In this document: positions 57,201-64,000 of the stretch, one piece after another
How positions within the stretch are numbered: position 1 is the stretch's first letter
How the letters are laid out: every line of letters starts with the position of its first letter
From: Pterois miles
Taxonomy: Eukaryota; Chordata; Actinopteri; Perciformes; Scorpaenidae
Reading direction: 5' to 3'
Assembly (NCBI GenBank): GCA_947000775.1
Contig: CAMQGK010000559.1
Location: forward strand, 1,901,001 to 1,965,000
DNA: 64,000 nucleotides
Translations under genes and position numbers: made by a program
The notes under the pieces: generated by a model
Database searches by the model: none
What the model was told of the DNA's origin: nothing
Seen by the model: only the letters and a program-made list of their open reading frames with translations

Positions 57201-59133
57201 CTTTTTTCAACATGCTCTACTATGACTTTTTTCAACATACTATACTATGATTTTTAAAAATTTCTTTGACAGACTACATTATGACTTTTTTCGACATACT
57301 ATACTATGACTTTTTTAATATGCTATTTTATGACTTATTTTTCTGACATACTATACTATAATTCTTTTTTGACATATTTTACTGACTTTTTTCAACATAC
57401 TATACTGAACTTTTTTTCAACATACTATACTATGACTTTTTTCAACATACTCTACTAGGACTTTTTTTGACATACTATACTTGACTTTTTTTCAACATAC
57501 TTTACTATGACTTTTTTGACATACTTTACTATGACTTTTTTTGATATACTATACTATGACTTTTTTCAACATACTATACTATGACTTTTTTTTTCCAACA
57601 TACTATGCTATGACTTTTTTCAACATGCTATACTATGACTTTTATTTTTCCAACATCCTATACTATGACTTTTTTCAACATACTATACTATGACTTTTTT
57701 CAATATACTATACTATGACTTTTTTTGACATACTATACTGACTTTTTTGACATACTTTACTATGACTTTTTTTCGACATACTATGACTTTTTTTTTCGAC
57801 ATACTATGACTTTTTTTCGACATACTATGACTTTTTTTCGACATACTATGACTTTTTTTCGACATACTATGACTTTTTTTGACATACTATACTATGACTT
57901 TTTTCAATATACTACGACTTTTTTTTCCAACATACTATGCTATGACTTTTTTCAACATGCTATACTATGACTTTTATTTTTCCAACTTCCTATACTGTGA
58001 CTTTTTTCAATATACTATACTATGACTTTTTTCAACATACTATACTATGACTTTTTTCAACATACTATACTATGACTTTTTTGACATACTATACTATGAC
58101 TTTTTTCGACATCCTATACTATGAATTTTTTTAATATGCTATTCTATGACTTATATTTCTGACATACTACAGTATAATTTTTTGACATATTTTACTGACT
58201 TTTTCAGCATCCTATACTAAACTTTTTTTCAACATACTATACTATGACTTTTTTTCAATATACTATACTATGACCTTTTTTTCGACATACTGACTTTTTT
58301 TGACGTACTATACTACGACTTTTTTTTTCCAACATACTATACTTTCACTTTTCAACATACTATACTATGACTTTTTTTGACATACTATAGTATCACTTTT
58401 CAACATACTATACTATGACTTTTTTCAATATACTATACTAATACTTTTTTCAACATACTATGCTATGACTTTTTTGACATATGACTTTTTTATGATTTTT
58501 TTTGACATACTATTTTTTTTTAACTTTTTCCTGGCTTTTCTCCTGACATTTTTTGACATATACTAAGACTTTTTTCGATGTACTGTACTATGAGCATTTC
58601 AGATTTTTTTTTCAACATACTATGCTATTACTTTTCATTACATTATTTAACATATGATACTATGTCTTTAGGATTTTTTTTAGACAATACTATGACCTTT
58701 TCACTATTTTTTAAACATATATACTCGTAATTTTAGATATATTATACCATGACTGTTTTATGATGTTTTGTGACACCTATACTATGACTTTTTCCTGACT
58801 TTTTTTCAACATACTATACTATGACTTTTTCATTACATTATTCGACAAGCAATACTGTTTTTTATGATTTTTTTGACATATACTGACTTTTTTTAGATAT
58901 ACTATACTATGACTTTTTATGTTTTTTTGTCCTACTATACTATGACTTTTTCAATACTATGACTTCTATGACACTATACTATGACTGTTATATGATTTTT
59001 ACTACATAGTATACTATGACCACTATTGGACATACTATGCTCTAATTGTTTTTATAGTATGCTATACTATGAATTTCTTATGACATTTTTCTGCAGAATG
59101 ACTTTTTTAGATATACTATGCTATGACCTTTTT
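54280..59133. repeat. 4.85-kb T-rich tandem array (unit about 25 bp)
   Basis: Hundreds of variants of a unit combining acatactatactatgac and a ttttttcaac/ttttttcgac spacer, all in the same orientation. Units vary from about 18 to 32 bases. A 37-base poly-A block interrupts it near 56289. Open frames inside are translations of the repeat (TMTFFRH-like) and not genes. Lies between the proximal and distal fmnl3 terminal exons. Confidence 0.97.
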
Positions 59134-59333
59134 TATGTGTGCACCTTGTACCTGATAAAACTGAGTAATTGAGTGTCCTCTACACTTATGGTTTAACACA
59201 CTCTTAGCACTGCAAAAGAAAAAAAAAATAACTGAAAGCAAGTAGAAGTAAGTTTGCAGATTGGCCTCTGGGTCCTCTAACATGTGTGTCCCCCATCCCT
59301 GTCTCTCACCCTTCTCTCCATGCCTACTCACAG

Positions 59334-59398
59334 ATCTCCGAAACCAGCCTTTCCTTCGAGCTGACGCGTTGATCCGGAGCGGTTGGAAGAGACCCTAA
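59334..59398 (+). CDS. fmnl3: fmnl3 terminal exon, distal alternative form
   Basis: Preceded by a pyrimidine-rich stretch and ctcacag. In the phase set by exon 24 it reads DLRNQPFLRADALIRSGWKR, then P and taa. Some mammalian FMNL isoforms end with a DLRNQPY..RAD segment, so this is a real homologous alternative exon. The predicted protein is 1050 residues. Confidence 0.85.
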
Positions 59399-60815
59399 AC
59401 CACTTATTCGTCACTTATACTCCCCTCCCCACTATAACCTTCCTTGTGTCCTGATGGTCTATCTCAACCCTGAGGCTGCAGATCACAAAGACTGAACAGA
59501 GGGACAGGACAGAGCCCTTGTTATAGCTGGGTAATTTATTTATTTATGGAGGCCCTTTTACAGCCACTTTAAGTGAGCAGGCATCATTACAGAAGCACAA
59601 TGGGTTACTCATGTCTCACTGCAATCACAAGACTTTCCCTGTTCTGCTGCCACGGACAAGCAGACCAGTCGGCGGATGACTACAAAACAGGTGAGGTGCG
59701 TTGAAGACTGATGGACCACAAAGCAGGAAGAACTTTGCTTTCACTAACAAAGCCCCTGCCAACATGTGGATCTTATTCCCAAAACCATTAATTTCCTCAG
59801 ATTATGCAGATTAGCAGGATTTAGACTGGGAGTCAGCCAAGGGAAGATGCCTGCTCTGCTGCTGGGATGTTTGCCTTGAAGAGACTTGCAAAACGTCCCT
59901 CCAAATAACAGAGAAGCTTCAATATTACAGTGAGACATTCTGGGACTGTTTCCTAACTTTAAATCAAGTCAGCACATTCAATCAAGACTTAGTACAATTT
60001 AGATTTCAGTCGCATGTATCTGGGAAGAAAAAAACATTGGTTTTACTGGTTCTTTTGTGAACATGCTAGCCAAACCAAAATCATCTAATGTCTTATGTTT
60101 TGCTAAAGAAGTGCCTTTTTTCTGTAAACAGTGTTATTTCTCATGAGTCAGCCATAATTTGTTTATCTTACATCTTTCATTTGTTAAAGATTGTATTTTT
60201 TATTGCCTTGTTCTATAACATTAGTCTTATAATACTGACAATATGCAGAAGTTACAATTTCCAGCTTTAAAGTCATACGACTAGAAGGTAAGAGGGAATG
60301 ATGATTTTAAGATTACTCCTTTATTTACCTCTCTAGTACATCAGTGTCTTAAGTGATTGACATTTCTTTGTGCCTTGTCGAAGTAGTTCTTAAAGCCGAA
60401 TGTTATATGCCTTGACAACACTTTCTGTCACACTTTAAGTGACATTTGTGAAGTGACGAATGAAGAAGAGTCCACATGGACTGCTGACTAAGGGCCCAGA
60501 TGATAACCTGCTATAAATGTGTTGATGGATGAAAGATGTTTCCATTCATCAGGTCTTGTGTTTTAAGGTTGTTGTTTTTTGATGATGTGTTGCCTCCTAA
60601 CAGCAGCTGTTGATCCTTACATGGCATTGGCACAAAGGGAGTGATACATCTTTACACTACTTAATTTGGCTCAACACAGTATGAGACACTATTCTTTAAG
60701 TGGACATTTATATTAATGTACATTCAAATTAAGAAATTTACTTTTTAGAAGAAATGATCCATGATATTGACTGAAAGATGACTCTTCCTGTTTAATAAAT
60801 CAGAAGAATTATGTA
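59399..60815 (+). other. fmnl3: fmnl3 3' UTR of the distal form (inferred)
   Basis: Relatively repeat-free sequence after the distal stop. An aataaa lies at 60793-60798, a possible poly(A) signal. The exact end is inference. Confidence 0.4.
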
Positions 60816-60889
60816 ACTGCAAGCCCAAAGACTGTCATTACACCTCAGGAGTATGAAAACAAAGGCTGCTTTTTCTTTGACGAAGCAAC

Positions 60890-62796
60890 ATTCAAAACAA
60901 ATGATTACTACATGTCCATGTTTTATTTCTTGTTTTTTTTAAAGAATACTTGATGTTCACCTCTGATGTACTCCAGCCAGAAATAACGACGAATTGCTTT
61001 TCCTTTCCATCTCTCCAAATGACGGACAGAGCCACCGTACATTTCTACTATAAAAATCCATTTAATTTCTTATATCAAAAAGAAATAGAATCATAACAAA
61101 ACAATCAGAGCCACAAACATCCATGTGGGATTTTGCCACCAAAAGAAATTCTCCAACTGAAAAATGATTGTTCTAATTTACATGGTCAGGTAAAAATCTA
61201 ACAGAGCAGGATGTAAAAAAGAAAAAAAAGGTGATGAATACTGTTAATAAGTGAGGGGCAAAGCCAGAGTTTCCTCTAGGATGAGAGTGTGACAGCACCC
61301 TGCAGTGATATGGCAGGTATGTCCGATAAGCTCAGTTAAAAGCAGCGTGGTGAGCAGTGAGACACAGAGAGAGCAACACTTTTAAGACTAAAAACCAGTT
61401 TGACTGACAGACAGATGGTTAGCGTTAGCAGCAAGGCAAAGGAATTAACAAAGGAATGCTTATCAGGAAGCTAATCAGTTCCCTTCCTGGGAATGCACTT
61501 AACAGTGAGCATTAACCTAAATTACACGTCCATGTAATTACATACAATTCTTTAAAAAAAAAAAAGACAAAAAAAAAAAAAAAAAAGAAATCTCGCACAG
61601 AAGTACGTACCATCAAATGGTCTTCCCGGCCTTTCCTGAAAGTACATTTACAATCAAGAGACAAGGAACAAAAGCCAAATACAACCATTCTCAGCTAATT
61701 ATTCATCGCAGATTGTTTTTCAGTGATGACCGGAAATTCACAGAAGCTTGCCGTCACTCCCAAAAAGAACTTTCTAGAACAGATTCAGAGCAAAATCCGA
61801 CTCCTGTCCAGAGTGTCCTGCAGTAGACTAAACCAAGGCCACGGATATCCATCCCAGACTTTTTATCCTGGAATGTGGACTTTGTTACAATCATCTTCAT
61901 CCAGCGCACTCGCACACTGCCACCAACTCATTCATTGCTGACACAAAATGTCAATTATACAATGACTTAAAAAAAAAAAAAAAAAAAAAAAGAAACAAAA
62001 ACGTTAAAAAGTACAGACTGCTATTTGTTACTGATGTTTGTTTTCCTGGGTATATTTTCAAGACACTTTGTTAATAGGTTTATATATATGCAAATATATA
62101 TATATATATTTATAACTTTAGTCTGTGCAAGGAGGTAAAAGACAATCACTTGAATGTAGTTCTTTGAGACAACAGAACAGACACCATCTGCGATGCCGAG
62201 TCCTCCATGTGTACTCTCCCAGCCTCGGCCTCCCTTTAGACCTCCAGCAGCAAACGTACACACACACGTAATGTGAAAGACTGAACCGAACCAGCATCCA
62301 GGAAGCATTCATAGTGAGCACTGACACTTTTCCTCTCTTTCATGAGCAACAAAGACTTGGCAACTTTTTCTAGGATGGAACAATATTCTTTTTTCCTCTC
62401 CCCCCTATACAATTCATACAAAAATAAAAAATTAAAATTGTTCCACTGCCATTTGTATCTCTCTATCTCTTACATTTGCACAGAGGTAGTGGCTATATGC
62501 GTGAGAGGGGAGGGACAGTTGTGAGGAGGAGGTGAGCAAAATTAAAAAGAACTGAATAAATGTCTATAAAATGGTTCCTTTTCATCACCAGAGGATTTTT
62601 TTTTTGTAAAGAACAAAATATAATACTGCAATCACTTAAAAAAGTAGTCCTTCATTTTATACATTTTATACAGTGTTCTCGCTTTTTTTTTTGTTGCTTT
62701 TCTTTTCAGTTGGTAAAGGCAAAAGATGAGAGCGCTCGTTGGCTCAGCACTGGGTTGGGCAGGGCAATGTTGGCAGAGTTCAATCCATGCCAAGCT
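60890..62796 (-). other. lrp1: lrp1 3' UTR (inferred)
   Basis: Follows the lrp1 stop on the minus strand. On that strand an aataaa occurs at 60922-60927, giving a candidate cleavage site near 60900. Contains A-tracts near 61551-61586 and 61969-61991 and a TA run near 62081-62113. End point uncertain. Confidence 0.4.
62081..62113. repeat. (TA)n microsatellite
   Basis: Two TA runs separated by gcaaa. Confidence 0.85.
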
Positions 62797-62934
62797 CTAC
62801 GCCAGCGGGTCACTCATGTCCTCGTCACCCTGGGAGAGAAGCTCCTTCTTTTCATCTGTGCTGGCCAAAGAGTTGCGGCTGTTGTGGGCGCCCATGTACA
62901 GGGTGGCATACACTGGGTTGGTGAAGTTGGTGGG
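62797..62934 (-). CDS. lrp1: lrp1 last coding exon (distal NPVY motif)
   Basis: 138 bases, 45 codons plus stop. Minus-strand acceptor cgcag before ccc acc aac. Carries NPVYATL, the distal NPxY overlapping the YxxL endocytic signal. Confidence 0.95.
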   Translation of the reverse strand, partial: PTNFTNPVYATLYMGAHNSRNSLASTDEKKELLSQGDEDMSDPLA

Positions 62935-63328
62935 CTGCGAAGAAAATTGCATGGTAACACAAAGTGTATGAGAAAGGCAACGATTCTTTAAACGTGCTTA
63001 CAAAAGGTCAGGTTATTCAGATTTAAAAAATCATTTTGTCTCTTAAATGGCCAGTTCACCCAAATAAGGAAAAACAAACATTTCCCTCTCACTACTAGAA
63101 CTCTTACAGATAGTTTTGGTTTGTTATTTGACTTGAAATATAGTGAAAATATAATGCTACAGTGCTGCGTACAGCTGCGTTACCTTGTCTGGGTCCAAAG
63201 CAAAGTCTGAATCCAGGAGCTCCCCAGCGTCATCATCAGGGTCTCCTTCATAGATCTTATAAGCAGGGTTCCCAATCTCGACATTCATGGCTCCATTTGT
63301 CATTCGATGGTGCTGGAAGCCCTTTGCA
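62797..63328 (-). CDS. lrp1: LDL receptor-related protein 1, C-terminal cytoplasmic tail (last two coding exons)
   Basis: LRP1 is a large endocytic and signalling receptor; only its intracellular end is in the window. The penultimate exon (63184-63328) encodes AKGFQHHRMTNGAMNVEIGN, PAYKIYEG and LLDSDFALDPDK. The last exon (62797-62934) encodes PTNFTNPVYATLYMG, then SLASTDEKKELL and DPLA with a tag stop. Both NPxY motifs (NPAY, NPVY), the YATL endocytosis motif and the dileucine are intact. The transmembrane exon and the huge ectodomain lie beyond 64000. The gene is convergent with fmnl3. Teleosts may carry more than one lrp1 paralogue, and the suffix cannot be assigned here. Confidence 0.95.
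63184..63328 (-). CDS. lrp1: lrp1 penultimate coding exon (proximal NPAY motif)
   Basis: 145 bases, beginning with the last base of a split Gly codon. Minus-strand acceptor tgcag, donor gtaacg. Carries the proximal NPxY as NPAYKIY. Confidence 0.94.
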
Positions 63329-64000
63329 CTGCAGACAGAAAAAATTAAGCAGATTAACCATCTACGCAATAAGATTAATTAACATTAAGTTTTTATGGGA
63401 GAAACCTTAAAATTAAACAATCACAGTGGCTTGAAAAATATCAGAACTTGGCATAAACCAGGTACTGACTCAGCACCACCAACATACATTTCACACGATC
63501 AAGACAACACATATTAAAGGTTGTCAAATGAGCTTTTGACAAAAGGTCATTTGATGAAACCCAGAGAATATACTGCAGCATTTCTAATGTGGAGAATGCT
63601 GGATTTTCACATTGCAAATATTCATCTGTTTGCAAGCACATAAACATTTTTCATAAATGCACAGTTGTCTGTTTCACTATGCAAGCAAATAGCATAAGCC
63701 TAACATTTACACATGTAAACAAGGGAACGTATGGAGACGCAAGAAGGATGAAACAGTTCAATTGTTTGAGCATCACCAGCAAAGCTACATCAGGTAAGAG
63801 TTAATAAGTCCCTGTGTTGCTGGGTGGGAAACCAAGTAAGAGGCAAACAGGAGATGGCAGGCAAGGACAGACAGATCTCTACAATGACCAACAGAGTGGA
63901 CAAATGGATTGACAAACAGCATGGCCAATCTGACTGGATATTAGGGAAGGGAGGGGACAGAATTTGTGGGTCAACAGGTGAATTATGTATGTAACCCTAT
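63329..64000 (-). other. lrp1: lrp1 intron
   Basis: No exon recognised. The transmembrane exon of lrp1 should lie further right. No repeat identified. Confidence 0.55.

Noticed and set aside
57006..57970. Open frames rich in TMTFF and YDFF within the array
   Set aside because: Direct translations of the tandem unit, with no start context, splice sites or similarity.

Overview
The window is vertebrate nuclear DNA, almost certainly from a ray-finned fish (a teleost, probably a percomorph). The evidence is three spliced protein-coding genes with vertebrate exon structure, teleost-type dispersed repeats (a Tc1-like fragment, a tRNA-derived SINE, many short terminal-inverted-repeat elements) and abundant microsatellites. 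No prokaryotic gene, operon, CRISPR array or phage was seen. The lineage assignment rests on protein and repeat recognition, not on a database search.

Layout. (1) 1240-13079, + strand: the 3' two thirds of esyt1 (extended synaptotagmin 1). 24 exons encode the end of the SMP lipid-transfer domain and C2 domains A to E; the 5' exons lie to the left of the window. (2) 13080-16251: 3' UTR, then an intergenic stretch with a foldback element and a decayed Tc1-like transposon, then the fmnl3 5' UTR. (3) 16252-52405 or 59398, + strand: a complete formin, fmnl3 (formin-like 3). The exon lengths sum to an open 1059-codon frame with the proximal last exon, or 1050 codons with a distal last exon. Intron 1 is about 17.5 kb. 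The gene has an N-myristoylation signal, GBD/FH3, coiled coil, proline-rich FH1, FH2 and a DAD-type C-terminus. (4) 54280-59133: a 4.85-kb T-rich tandem array with a unit of about 25 bp. It lies between the two recognised alternative terminal exons of fmnl3. (5) 62797-63328, - strand: the last two coding exons of lrp1 (LDL receptor-related protein 1), carrying both cytoplasmic NPxY motifs. lrp1 is convergent with fmnl3.

How the genes relate: each encodes a membrane-associated protein (ER-plasma membrane tether, actin nucleator at the membrane, endocytic receptor). They are independent transcription units and nothing in the sequence shows co-regulation. The human orthologues all lie on 12q13, so this looks like a fragment of conserved vertebrate synteny.

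Most notable: mutually exclusive fmnl3 C-terminal exons separated by the large satellite; phase-compatible candidate cryptic exons in fmnl3 (42 nt in intron 1, a truncating exon in the FH3 region, a third C-terminal exon); an eight-exon C2A-C2B module in esyt1 duplicated as C2C-C2D with exon lengths almost perfectly preserved; and a GC-AG intron inside the esyt1 C2E domain.
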